From Eubacterium sp. (GTDB taxonomy: Bacteria > Bacillota > Clostridia > Lachnospirales > Lachnospiraceae), in the NCBI GenBank assembly GCA_022776205.1, contig JALFIK010000065.1, positions 1-14,711 of the forward strand: DNA of 14,711 bases. Reading direction: 5' to 3'. This document shows positions 6,633 to 14,238 of this stretch, piece after piece; the first letter of the stretch is position 1, and every line of letters starts with the position of its first letter. Position numbers and translations under genes: made by a program. The notes below the pieces were generated by a model. The model did not search any database. It saw nothing but the letters and a program-made list of their open reading frames with translations, and had not been told where the DNA came from.

Positions 6633-7820
6633 ATGCCGACTATTTATTTGCATATCGGGACGCCCAAAACAGGGACGACCGCATTACAAAATTTCCTGCC
6701 GGTTAATGAAGAAATATTAAATAAACATGGAATCTGTTACCCGGATCTGGGATTTCGGTATCCGGGAGTCGGTGTCCATAGAAATGCTCATTTTCTTGTA
6801 ACTACCTGTTACAAAGATGAGCAGGGTAATCGAATGTTTAGCAAAGAACAGGAGGATTACAAGAAAGGAATTGAACAGCTCAAAGAAATCGGAAAGAAAT
6901 TTTCCACGATTATTTTATCCGATGAGGGAATTTGGAGACAGAGTATTTTAGACCGGAATCATTTTTGGGAGACATTGAAGAAAGATCTGGATGAAGCCGG
7001 GTTTGATCTGAAAATTATTGTATATTTTCGCAGACAGGATTTGTTTGTTCAGTCTCACTGGGCACAAAAGATTAAGGAAGGTGCACAGTATGATTTCCAT
7101 CAGTATCTTACACTTCCTGTATTTCTGAATTATCCGCTGGATTATTATTCTTATATGAGACATCTGGCAGATATTGTGGGAAAAGACTCGCTGATTCTCC
7201 GTGTTTTTGAAAAACAGCAGTTTCGGGGAGAAAACCATACAATACAGGAGGATTTCCTTGATATTTTCGGATTGAAAATGGAAGATGGATTTGTTGTTGA
7301 ACAGGCAGTCTATAATACCAGCTTTGAAGGAGATTATCTGGAGATGAAAAAGATTCTTAATCATCTGCCGGAATTTAAAAATAATCGTAATTTCCTCATC
7401 AGCAGCATGAAAAAAATTCAGGATCAGAAATTGTTTGAAGAAAATTATAAAAAAGTAACATTTTTTGAAGAGGGTGAACAACAGCAGTTCATGGAACGAT
7501 TTGATGAGTCAAACAGTAAGCTGGCCAGAGAATTTTTTGGAAGAGAAGACGGAAGATTATTTTATGATGATATAAAAGATTATCCTGTTTATAAGATTGA
7601 TCCAGAACAGTTGCTGGTAGATACGATTCTTGTATATGGACAGGTGATTAACAGTCTGAATCAGAAATGTGAGGAATGTCGGCATACAATTGAATATCTT
7701 TCCAAAGAGGTGGAAAAACAGAAGAAAAAAATGGAAGAAATAGAAAAAACCGCTTTGCTGTTCCGCATTAGAAGAAAATGGAGACATATTACAGGGCAGG
7801 ATAAAAAAATTAAAGTATGA
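6633..7820 (+). CDS. P-loop sulfotransferase with C-terminal coiled coil
   Basis: A 395-residue protein that I assign to the PAPS-dependent sulfotransferase superfamily. The 5'-phosphosulfate loop is HIGTPKTGTTALQNFL (residues 7-22, TxKTGTT type), and a 3'-phosphate site is FRRQDLFVQSHWAQ (about 132-145), with Arg133/134 and Ser141 as likely ligands. Residues about 335-380 form a charged heptad-like helix (NQKCEECRH..SKEVEKQKKKMEEIEK) ending in a basic, hydrophobic tail FRIRRKWRH. Such tails in bacterial glycan-modifying enzymes can hold the protein near the membrane (inference). There is no signal peptide, so it acts in the cytoplasm. ATG 6633 has AGGAG 7 nt upstream. The gene follows cysNC by 13 nt and overlaps the transporter start by ATGA. 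The acceptor, perhaps a sugar or lipid-linked surface glycan precursor, cannot be read from the sequence. Confidence 0.82.
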   Translation: MPTIYLHIGTPKTGTTALQNFLPVNEEILNKHGICYPDLGFRYPGVGVHRNAHFLVTTCYKDEQGNRMFSKEQEDYKKGIEQLKEIGKKFSTIILSDEGIWRQSILDRNHFWETLKKDLDEAGFDLKIIVYFRRQDLFVQSHWAQKIKEGAQYDFHQYLTLPVFLNYPLDYYSYMRHLADIVGKDSLILRVFEKQQFRGENHTIQEDFLDIFGLKMEDGFVVEQAVYNTSFEGDYLEMKKILNHLPEFKNNRNFLISSMKKIQDQKLFEENYKKVTFFEEGEQQQFMERFDESNSKLAREFFGREDGRLFYDDIKDYPVYKIDPEQLLVDTILVYGQVINSLNQKCEECRHTIEYLSKEVEKQKKKMEEIEKTALLFRIRRKWRHITGQDKKIKV

Positions 7821-9271
7821 AGGTTAAGAAATTTATTTCCATGATCGGAACGATGATCAAGATCGGATTTATCGGATTCGGGGGAGGAAGCGCACTGATT
7901 CCGGTAATTGAGGACGAGGTCGTGGAGAAGGATAAAATCATAACTGAAGAAGAGTTTAACGATGATGTCATGATTGCCAGTATCACGCCGGGAGCCCTTC
8001 CGGTGGAGATTGCATCAGGAATCGGCAAACAGACGGCCGGTACAAGAGGCATGATTGCGGCGGCTACAGCAATGGCACTGCCGGGAGCGTTGCTTACTGT
8101 GCTGCTCCAGGCAGTGATAACCAGTGCGGGTGATATGGTGAAAACACAGATTAATTACCTGTCAATGGGGATATCTGCGTTTATTATGCTTACCCTGTTT
8201 TTATATGCAGTGGGAACGATTCAGCAGGGGAAAAGTAAAACAGAATCTTGTGCATATGCCTTTATTATTTTAGCGGTATTTCTTTTATCCGGAGAGAAGG
8301 GAATTTATGAATTATTTCATCTGGATATGGCACCGATTTTTTCTCTTTCAATCATTCAGGTTCTCGGAGCTGCATTTTTTGTGATTTTATTTACGAAAGG
8401 ATATATCCGTTGTCTGAAACGATCGGTACCTGCAGGAATTATTGCACTTTGTTATTTCCTTTGTGCCGGGAAAGCCCATATTATTCCCCTTAAATTTAAA
8501 CCGGGTATTCTCCTGGTCATGGTTATTTTGTCCGTAACCGGTCTCATGCAGTCTGTTATGGAAAGCAAACACAGGAAGAAATTTCCTGTAAAAAGGCTTG
8601 CGAAATCGTTTGCATTCTGGATTGGTTTTGTCTGTATTTTATCCCTTCCTGCCATGTTCTTGACGATAAAAACCTTACGTCTGGTCGGGATGGGCTGGCT
8701 TTCTTCCGTGATGTCTTTTGGTGGAGGAGATGCGTATCTTTCTGTTGCCCAGGGTCTGTTTGTGGAAGGAAACATGATTAGCAAAATGGACTTTTATGGG
8801 AATGTGGTATCTGTTGCCAATGCACTACCCGGTTCAATTCTCTGTAAGATTCTTACGGGAATTGCATATGATCTCGGATATAATTTAAACCACAGCATTA
8901 CTGACGGATTTTTGGTCGCATTGAGTGGATTTGCCTGCAGTGTGGCGGCATCCGGTGCAATTTTTGAGCTGGTGTTCTGTGTGTATGAGAAATACGAAAA
9001 TCTGCGTATTTTTGCGGTGGTAAAACATTTTATCCGACCGATTATTTCCGGGCTTCTACTTACTGTGGCAATTTCCCTTTATACTTCGGGAATCCGGGGA
9101 CTTGTACAGCCGGGATGGCCGAATAAATCGGCATTTCTGGTTACGCTGATTGTATTAATGGCAAACGGAATATTGCTGTATATGCAAAAGAAAGGAAAAG
9201 ATGTCCACCTGCTTTTGAAGATTCTTCTTTCCGCCGGAATTTCCTTTGCAGTATGTAACGTGTTATATTAA
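7817..9271 (+). CDS. chrA: Fused CHR-family (ChrA-type) anion transporter
   Basis: A 484-residue polytopic membrane protein with two homologous CHR halves, the long-chain ChrA layout. Half one carries GFIGFGGGSALIPVIEDEVVE (FGGG 21-24) and SITPGALPVEIASGIG (TPG 57-59). Half two carries MSFGGGDAYLSVAQGLFVEG (about 299-318) and VANALPGSILCKILTG (about 333-348). Many hydrophobic segments, roughly ten to twelve, separate them. CHR proteins are known for chromate export, and chromate is a sulfate analogue. Here the gene overlaps the sulfotransferase stop by 4 nt and has no good ribosome site of its own, so it is probably translationally coupled to it. That placement favours sulfate uptake for PAPS synthesis over chromate resistance, but direction and substrate are inference. 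A double TAA ends the gene. Confidence 0.9.
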   Translation: MKVKKFISMIGTMIKIGFIGFGGGSALIPVIEDEVVEKDKIITEEEFNDDVMIASITPGALPVEIASGIGKQTAGTRGMIAAATAMALPGALLTVLLQAVITSAGDMVKTQINYLSMGISAFIMLTLFLYAVGTIQQGKSKTESCAYAFIILAVFLLSGEKGIYELFHLDMAPIFSLSIIQVLGAAFFVILFTKGYIRCLKRSVPAGIIALCYFLCAGKAHIIPLKFKPGILLVMVILSVTGLMQSVMESKHRKKFPVKRLAKSFAFWIGFVCILSLPAMFLTIKTLRLVGMGWLSSVMSFGGGDAYLSVAQGLFVEGNMISKMDFYGNVVSVANALPGSILCKILTGIAYDLGYNLNHSITDGFLVALSGFACSVAASGAIFELVFCVYEKYENLRIFAVVKHFIRPIISGLLLTVAISLYTSGIRGLVQPGWPNKSAFLVTLIVLMANGILLYMQKKGKDVHLLLKILLSAGISFAVCNVLY

Positions 9272-9272
9272 T

Positions 9273-9292
9273 AAAAACCCTCTGTGGTTTTT
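9273..9292. terminator. Short bidirectional terminator-like hairpin after chrA
   Basis: AAAAACC (9273-9279) pairs perfectly with GGTTTTT (9286-9292) around a CTCTGT loop. It begins inside the second TAA of chrA. The symmetric A/T ends give a U-run on either strand, so it can serve both the plus-strand sulfation operon and the minus-strand MoxR operon. Only two G-C pairs make it weak. Confidence 0.45.
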
Positions 9293-9317
9293 CATTGTCG
9301 AAATAAGAGAAACAGAC

Positions 9318-9332
9318 GACAGATTTTCTGTC
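9318..9332 (+). other. Small hairpin in the chrA-moxR spacer
   Basis: GACAGA (9318-9323) and TCTGTC (9327-9332) form a 6-bp stem with a 3-nt loop, followed by TTTAAC. It lies between the two terminator-like structures of this tail-to-tail spacer and could add to termination. Role unproven. Confidence 0.35.
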
Positions 9333-9344
9333 TTTAACAGTCAG

Positions 9345-9437
9345 GCAGACTTCAAATTTTGGAGGAATCCCCTTAAAGTCCGCAATAAGCAGGTGAGGGA
9401 GATTTCGGATATATTTGAAGTCTGCTTCTTTTTTTTA
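9345..9437 (+). terminator. Large stem with 55-nt loop and T-tract (terminator or small structured RNA)
   Basis: GCAGACTTCAAAT (9345-9357) and ATTTGAAGTCTGC (9413-9425) are a perfect 13-bp inverted repeat, followed on the plus strand by TTCTTTTTTTT. The 55-nt loop contains short complementary pieces (ATCC/GGAT, TCCC/GGGA), so an inner branched fold is possible. It works as a terminator only in the plus direction, because the minus strand has no U-run after it. The loop is much larger than in ordinary terminators. Confidence 0.55.
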
Positions 9438-10958
9438 AAATTCGTAAGATGTGGCATCGGAATAGATGGCATCCCGGTTTAATTCTTTTAAGATCGAAGC
9501 CCGACGACTTCCAGTCAGGAGAGTCTTGTTGTATTTGAAGTATCGTTCGCATCCATTTTCTGTAATAAATTGAGAAGCATCCGGATCCATGGTAAGCTCG
9601 GTAATGAACACAACCATTTCCTGTCCTTCTCCAAACGCTTCTTCCATAAAGCTAAAGGCATGTTCCAGGGCATCGGAAGCCTGCCTGATGGTCTTTTCTC
9701 TCTTAATGCATTGTGTGTCGAAATGTTCTTTCACGGAGAGGAAAGCCTCTTTTGGGGGGAGAGAAGTGTCCGGTGCCCATGCATGAAGAAGATCGGAGAG
9801 AGTAAGATGCAGATTTTTTTCTTCCGGAGAAAGAAGCCCTGCTTTTTCCCGTATCTTTGTTTTCTCTTCGTTTTCATTCAAAAGTTTCAGATACAGACCG
9901 TTGTCTAAGGATACTCCGGTGAGTGCCTGCCGGTATGATTTAAGAAAATCATAGGTCAGGGTGGTAATGTTATCCTCAAATAGAGCAGAGGAGATATAAT
10001 TATGCAGTCCGTCAAATAAAAGTTCCACGCAGCTTAAATGTTCATCAAAAGAGGAACGGAACAGGCGTGCATAGATTTCCGGTCCTGCCTGCCCCGTAAG
10101 AATTCGGCTGATATCATAATCATCCCGGTATTTTTGGTAAAGGTCATAGTAGGCGGCTACATCTTTTGCAATATCTTCATGCTGAATAAATTGTCGAATG
10201 GTACCTTCTTCAATTTTAATGGATAATTCTTCATATATTTTAATCAGATCACTTAAATCTTCCCAGCCTCTTGCCGTGACGAAAGCAAGGCCGTCCACAT
10301 CATTTTCCGTTTTATAAAAATTCTGCGGGCGAAGTTCTAAATAACTTAAGATGAAAGGATGGAGATGTCTTGCCCTGGCATATCCTTTAAAAACGTCTAA
10401 ATCCGCTTCAATATTGATTTTGCGGACGCGGTCCAAAGTGACAAAATCAAAATCCCGGACACTTTTGTTATATTCCGGAGGATTTCCGGCAGCAACGATA
10501 ATCCATCCTTTTGGTACGGCCTGGTTTCCGAAAGTTTTGCACTGGAGAAATTGAAGCATGGTGGGAGCAAGGGTTTCTGAAACGCAGTTAATCTCATCAA
10601 TAAAGAGAATTCCTTCGGTCTTTCCCGTATCCTCCATGTATTGATAAATACTGTATATAATTTCACTCATTGTATATTTTGTCACGGAATAAGTTTTCCC
10701 ATCAAAAGTTTTTTCCTCAATAAAAGGAAGACCCACAGCGCTTTGCCTTGTATGGTGGGTGATGGTATAGGAGACAAGGCCGATGTCGCATTCCCGGGCA
10801 ATTTGCTTCATTATCTGGGTTTTTCCTATTCCGGGAGGGCCTATGAGGAGAATGGGACGTTGCCGGATCTGTGGAATTTTGTACTGGCCAAACGCATCTT
10901 TTTTCAGATAGGCTTTCACAGTATGGATAATTTCTTCTTTTGCTTTCTGTATATTCAT
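9435..10958 (-). CDS. MoxR-family AAA+ ATPase
   Basis: A 507-residue AAA+ protein. Seen: Walker A GPPGIGKT (40-47), Walker B ILFIDE (117-122), a MoxR-type sensor strand VAAGNPPEYN with Asn159, and DFVTLDRVRKI with Arg residues in the usual finger region. After the AAA core (to about residue 270) comes a long helical C-terminal part without motifs I recognise; this makes the protein longer than simple MoxR proteins of about 330 residues. MoxR ATPases act as chaperone-like remodelling machines, usually with a VWA-domain partner. The start ATG overlaps the TGA of the upstream VWA gene (ATGA) and has AGGAGG 10 nt before it, so the two are made together. The target is unknown. Confidence 0.92.
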   Translation of the reverse strand: MNIQKAKEEIIHTVKAYLKKDAFGQYKIPQIRQRPILLIGPPGIGKTQIMKQIARECDIGLVSYTITHHTRQSAVGLPFIEEKTFDGKTYSVTKYTMSEIIYSIYQYMEDTGKTEGILFIDEINCVSETLAPTMLQFLQCKTFGNQAVPKGWIIVAAGNPPEYNKSVRDFDFVTLDRVRKINIEADLDVFKGYARARHLHPFILSYLELRPQNFYKTENDVDGLAFVTARGWEDLSDLIKIYEELSIKIEEGTIRQFIQHEDIAKDVAAYYDLYQKYRDDYDISRILTGQAGPEIYARLFRSSFDEHLSCVELLFDGLHNYISSALFEDNITTLTYDFLKSYRQALTGVSLDNGLYLKLLNENEEKTKIREKAGLLSPEEKNLHLTLSDLLHAWAPDTSLPPKEAFLSVKEHFDTQCIKREKTIRQASDALEHAFSFMEEAFGEGQEMVVFITELTMDPDASQFITENGCERYFKYNKTLLTGSRRASILKELNRDAIYSDATSYEF

Positions 10959-12259
10959 GATATAAAATCCTCCTCGTGTAATGTAAGTTTCATGGCCCAG
11001 GCCGGAACCTGTGCGGATTCGTTTTCTTCAAGAAATAAAAAAGCGGTTTCGTAAGGCGGCTTTTTAGAAGGGAAAATTCCCTTGCCGTCGGTAAAATATA
11101 AAACACCCCGAAGATCATGAAAAACGTTCTTTTCCAGGAGTCTGTTGATGTAGGAAAAGGCTGGGCGAAAATCGGTGCCACCGCCTCCTGTCAAGGTAAA
11201 ATTATGAAGGAGTTTTCGAATGTCTGCTTCTTCCCGGACGATCGTATCGGAATGGACCTGATTATCACATTGAATAATATGTATCTGACTTTTGTGAAAA
11301 AAGCTGTTTCTCTCACAGATAATCTGAAAGGTTTCTTCCAGAAACTTTTCCACCAGTGGACCGTTTGTGGAATAGCTGGTATCGATTACGATGGCGAATT
11401 CTGATATCTTTGATATTTCCCGACTTTCTAAGGGTTCGATCAGGGGCATATTTTTATACAGGCGAAGACCGAAAGAATAATAGTTTAGATCAAACTCGTC
11501 ATAATCGCAATGTAGTTCTTCTTTTAAGACGGTAAATTTTCGTAAAAAATCCTGATAGGAACGACGACTTTTTCCCTCCTGTATCTGTTTGGTAAGAAGT
11601 TCACTGCCGGAAGCATTGTCCTCTCCGCGCATGGAAAATTCCTGTTTTGTTCGACGGCGAATTTGATCCCAGCTTTGTCCGGCTTTAATGCTTGTCGGGG
11701 AAGCGGAGGGATCCGCCGGCCAGAAACGATGATCATCCGTGAAAAATTCCATCTGAAGTTTCTGAAAATATGCCGGATCTTTTGATGTTGCAGGAAGAAG
11801 ATACTGATAGAGGTTTCCGGCAGTCACAGGAATATTTTTTTCTTTTAAATCCCGGTACAGGCTGACCCGGATTCCTGAAAGAGCTCTCTTTACGGTTTTT
11901 TTATCAAAAGAGTCGAGCAGGCATTCCACAGCTATGTCGCAGGCAAGGTTCCACAGAGGAATTTTTCGCTTTCCCCGAATCCAGAGATGACGGAAAATAC
12001 AGTGAAAAACACTGTGGAGTAATGCCCGGTTTAGATAGAGGGGATTTGACTGAAAAAGGCGCAAAATTTGTTCCGAAGGAAAGAAGAGAGAAATCCCGTC
12101 GGTAGCAGTGGAGCGCAGGGAGGGTTTTGGTGTGGGAATCAGAGTGGAAAGTGCCCGGTCAAGATAACGGAAATCCATGTAAAGTTCATCCTTTGTAAGA
12201 GTAAGAACTTGCATACACATGTTATTTTCCCACTCTGTCTGGGTGACCTTATGTGCCAT
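10955..12259 (-). CDS. Metallopeptidase-like plus VWA-domain protein (DUF2201 type)
   Basis: A 434-residue two-domain protein. The N-terminal domain resembles the zincin-like DUF2201 N-domain, with LLHSVFHCIFRH (81-91) followed by PLWNLACDIAVE (101-112). The usual HExxH reads HSVFH here: His82, His86 and Asp108 remain, but the catalytic Glu is Ser83, so peptidase activity is unlikely. A charged linker (about 190-250) leads to a C-terminal VWA domain with a full MIDAS set: DTSYS (293-297), Thr362 in GGGGTDF and Asp391 in YFTDGKG. VWA proteins of this type work with MoxR ATPases, which is the next gene downstream. The ribosome site AGGAGGTGAT is a near-perfect anti-SD match and contains the TAG stop of the upstream LRR gene, implying strong translation. 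It has no signal peptide or membrane segment. Confidence 0.88.
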   Translation of the reverse strand: MAHKVTQTEWENNMCMQVLTLTKDELYMDFRYLDRALSTLIPTPKPSLRSTATDGISLFFPSEQILRLFQSNPLYLNRALLHSVFHCIFRHLWIRGKRKIPLWNLACDIAVECLLDSFDKKTVKRALSGIRVSLYRDLKEKNIPVTAGNLYQYLLPATSKDPAYFQKLQMEFFTDDHRFWPADPSASPTSIKAGQSWDQIRRRTKQEFSMRGEDNASGSELLTKQIQEGKSRRSYQDFLRKFTVLKEELHCDYDEFDLNYYSFGLRLYKNMPLIEPLESREISKISEFAIVIDTSYSTNGPLVEKFLEETFQIICERNSFFHKSQIHIIQCDNQVHSDTIVREEADIRKLLHNFTLTGGGGTDFRPAFSYINRLLEKNVFHDLRGVLYFTDGKGIFPSKKPPYETAFLFLEENESAQVPAWAMKLTLHEEDFIS

Positions 12260-12273
12260 TGGGATATCACCTC

Positions 12274-13296
12274 CTAAAAATCAAGATTAAAATCAAAGGT
12301 TTTTGCAGTAAAATTCTTATGTTTCTGTTCCATCAGGAATGCACTGCCTTCTCCCCAGTCTGCTCTGATGCAGGACTCAATTGCCGGGGACAGTAATTTT
12401 GTGTCCGGGGAGAAGCGGGAGCAGAGAAAAGAAAGAAGAGAAAAATTCTTATCCTGGATGGAAAGCTCAAAAGCGGTTTCCAGTCTTTCCCGCAATGCCT
12501 TTTCGTAATTTTCTTTTTGTCCGCCTGGAAGATTTACGGGGTAGATCAATCGGTTTAATGCAATTTTACAAAGAGTTTCATCCGATTCTGATTTTAAAGC
12601 ATTTGCAAAACAGGCATCATACTTTCCAAAATCGAGAATATTATTTTGAAAACATTTTCTCATTCGGAAGCCCTCTCCGTGAATACTCCGGCTGAAAATA
12701 TGGGCAGGGGAGATTTCGTCAAGCCATTCATAATATTCAGGAAAAAACAGCACTGCTTCCGGGGGCATTTTTTTATCGGGAAGAAAAGTAATCGTCAGAT
12801 TATCTGCGATACGTTCCAAAAAAAGAGACAGCCCGGTGGCCTGATGGATACTTCCCCGGATAATGAGATTACCGAGTTTTGTGTCGTTCGTAAACTCATC
12901 GCTTCCAATTCCCGTAATGAAAGGTCCGACAGAAAGACTTTTTAACTTTCTACAATTATAAAAAGCAGCATTATCCAAAGTCGTGACACAATCCGGAAGG
13001 GTTATTTTTTCAAGAAACGTTCCATCAAGCTCCGTTCCGTACATGGAAAAGTCAAAGTCCGGACTATTTAACAGGGAATCCGTCATACAGATTGTTTCCC
13101 CGGGAAGAATAGAGAGAAATACGTTGCCCTGAAAACGGGGGCGTGACCGGGAAAAACAATAGGCTCCGATTTCCGTGATGTTTTTTTGTTCAATGGAATC
13201 CGGCAGGATGAGTTCCGGACTATTTCCGAAACACCGTAAAAGACGAATTCCGTCCTTTGCCGGTTGCCAGAGAAGGCATAAAGAATCAGTATTCAT
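12274..13296 (-). CDS. BspA-type leucine-rich-repeat protein
   Basis: A 340-residue protein with BspA/LRR_5-like repeats. One unit is near residues 29-50 (LILPDSIEQKNITEIGAYCF). A clearer block is near 95-150 (LEKITLPDCVTTLDNAAFYN, then CRKLKSLSVGPFITGIGSDE, then LGNLIIRG). Residues about 180-335 are mostly helical with no motif I can name. BspA-type LRR proteins are commonly secreted adhesins, but this one has no signal peptide or cell-wall anchor, so it is probably cytoplasmic. It is the first gene of an operon with the VWA and MoxR genes: its TAG stop lies inside the ribosome site of the VWA gene. A role as a target-binding adaptor of the MoxR-VWA machine is an inference. ATG 13296 has a modest AAGGA site 10 nt upstream. 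Confidence 0.8.
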   Translation of the reverse strand: MNTDSLCLLWQPAKDGIRLLRCFGNSPELILPDSIEQKNITEIGAYCFSRSRPRFQGNVFLSILPGETICMTDSLLNSPDFDFSMYGTELDGTFLEKITLPDCVTTLDNAAFYNCRKLKSLSVGPFITGIGSDEFTNDTKLGNLIIRGSIHQATGLSLFLERIADNLTITFLPDKKMPPEAVLFFPEYYEWLDEISPAHIFSRSIHGEGFRMRKCFQNNILDFGKYDACFANALKSESDETLCKIALNRLIYPVNLPGGQKENYEKALRERLETAFELSIQDKNFSLLSFLCSRFSPDTKLLSPAIESCIRADWGEGSAFLMEQKHKNFTAKTFDFNLDF

Positions 13297-13338
13297 TATT
13301 CATGTATCCTTTTTCTTAAATTTTTTTAATCCTTTAGA

Positions 13339-13347
13339 ATCATACCA
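13339..13347 (-). promoter_or_regulatory. Extended -10 promoter of the LRR-VWA-MoxR operon
   Basis: Read on the minus strand, TGGTATGAT is an extended -10 (TGnTATGAT). No good -35 lies 17 nt upstream, as expected for extended -10 promoters. It is about 43 nt before the LRR start codon. Confidence 0.4.
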
Positions 13348-13375
13348 CAAAAAGGGTGAGGAAGAAGAAAAAATA

Positions 13376-13384
13376 TGATAAAAT
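13376..13384 (+). promoter_or_regulatory. Extended -10 promoter of proC
   Basis: TGATAAAAT is an extended -10 box 50 nt before the proC start, divergent from the LRR operon promoter in a 138-nt spacer. The same TGATAAAAT also appears in both arms of the LOG promoter palindrome. No convincing -35 is seen. Confidence 0.4.
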
Positions 13385-13434
13385 ATTCTGGTAAATTATG
13401 ATCTGACATAAAAAACGGAAAGGCAGGAAAGAAA

Positions 13435-14217
13435 ATGAAGACGCTGGGATTTATCGGAATGGGAAATATGGCTGGTGCGATTGCATCGGGAATCATAGAA
13501 AAAGGTTTGATGGAAGGGGGAAAAGTGTTTGCTTACGCTCCTCATTCCGAGAAACTTTTAAAAAATGCAAAAAAGATTGGATTTACACCATGTAATACAT
13601 TAAAGGAACTGGTATCCCGTACTGATACGATCGTTATGGCCTGTAAGCCTTATCAGATTGAGAAAGTACTAGAAGAGATTGGAAAAGATCTTAAGGGAAA
13701 GGCTCTTCTTTCTGTGGCAGCGGGATGGAATTTTGAAAAATATAAACCTCATCTTGAGAAAAGTACCAGGTTTCAGTTTATTATGCCAAATACACCGGCC
13801 ATGGTGGGAGAGGGTGTTCTGCTGTTTGAAGAAGAAAATTCCCTTTTTCCTGAAGAAAGAAAGGAAATTATGAAGATGTTTGAAGCTCTGGGTGTTGTGA
13901 TGGAACTTCCGGCCAGCCTGATGGGAATTGGAGGGGCACTCACGGGTTGCGGCCCGGCCTTCATTGATCTTATAATCGAGGCTCTTGGGGATGTGGGCGT
14001 AAAATATGGGATTGCAAGAAATCAGGCTTATGCCATGGTGTCCCAGATGATCAAAGGAAGCGCGACACTTCAGCTGGAAACAGGAGATCATCCGGGAGTG
14101 CTTAAAGATAATGTTTGTTCCCCTGCGGGAACAACAATCCGTGGGGTGGATGCCCTGGAACATGCGGGAGTCCGGGCAGCATTTATTGATGCGGTGGATG
14201 CAATAATGAACAAATAA
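13435..14217 (+). CDS. proC: Pyrroline-5-carboxylate reductase
   Basis: A 260-residue enzyme of near-standard length that catalyses the last step of proline synthesis, reducing 1-pyrroline-5-carboxylate with NAD(P)H in the cytoplasm. Seen: the N-terminal dinucleotide fold GFIGMGNMAGAI (5-16), MACKPYQIEKVL, MPNTPAMVGEG, GCGPAFIDLIIEALGDVGV, and the signature LKDNVCSPAGTTIRGVDALE (223-242). All are intact. The start has AGG about 7 nt upstream (GGCAGGAAAGAAA). An LD-carboxypeptidase gene follows after 21 nt, so the two may share a transcript. No other proline genes (proA, proB) are in the window. Confidence 0.96.
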   Translation: MKTLGFIGMGNMAGAIASGIIEKGLMEGGKVFAYAPHSEKLLKNAKKIGFTPCNTLKELVSRTDTIVMACKPYQIEKVLEEIGKDLKGKALLSVAAGWNFEKYKPHLEKSTRFQFIMPNTPAMVGEGVLLFEEENSLFPEERKEIMKMFEALGVVMELPASLMGIGGALTGCGPAFIDLIIEALGDVGVKYGIARNQAYAMVSQMIKGSATLQLETGDHPGVLKDNVCSPAGTTIRGVDALEHAGVRAAFIDAVDAIMNK

Positions 14218-14238
14218 AAGAAAGACGGGAGAAAAGAA

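Noticed and set aside
6948..7481. Antisense reading frame (177 codons) opposite the sulfotransferase
   Set aside because: Its Phe/Ile-rich composition is the expected mirror of Lys/Glu-rich coding sequence, and there is no ribosome site.
7817..9271. Chromate-resistance gene
   Set aside because: The family name comes from chromate exporters, but the operon context is sulfate activation and no chromate regulator is present, so resistance is not claimed.
9246..9482. Small plus-strand reading frame across the chrA end and the spacer
   Set aside because: It runs through the chrA 3' end, all three hairpins and into the MoxR gene, with no ribosome site.
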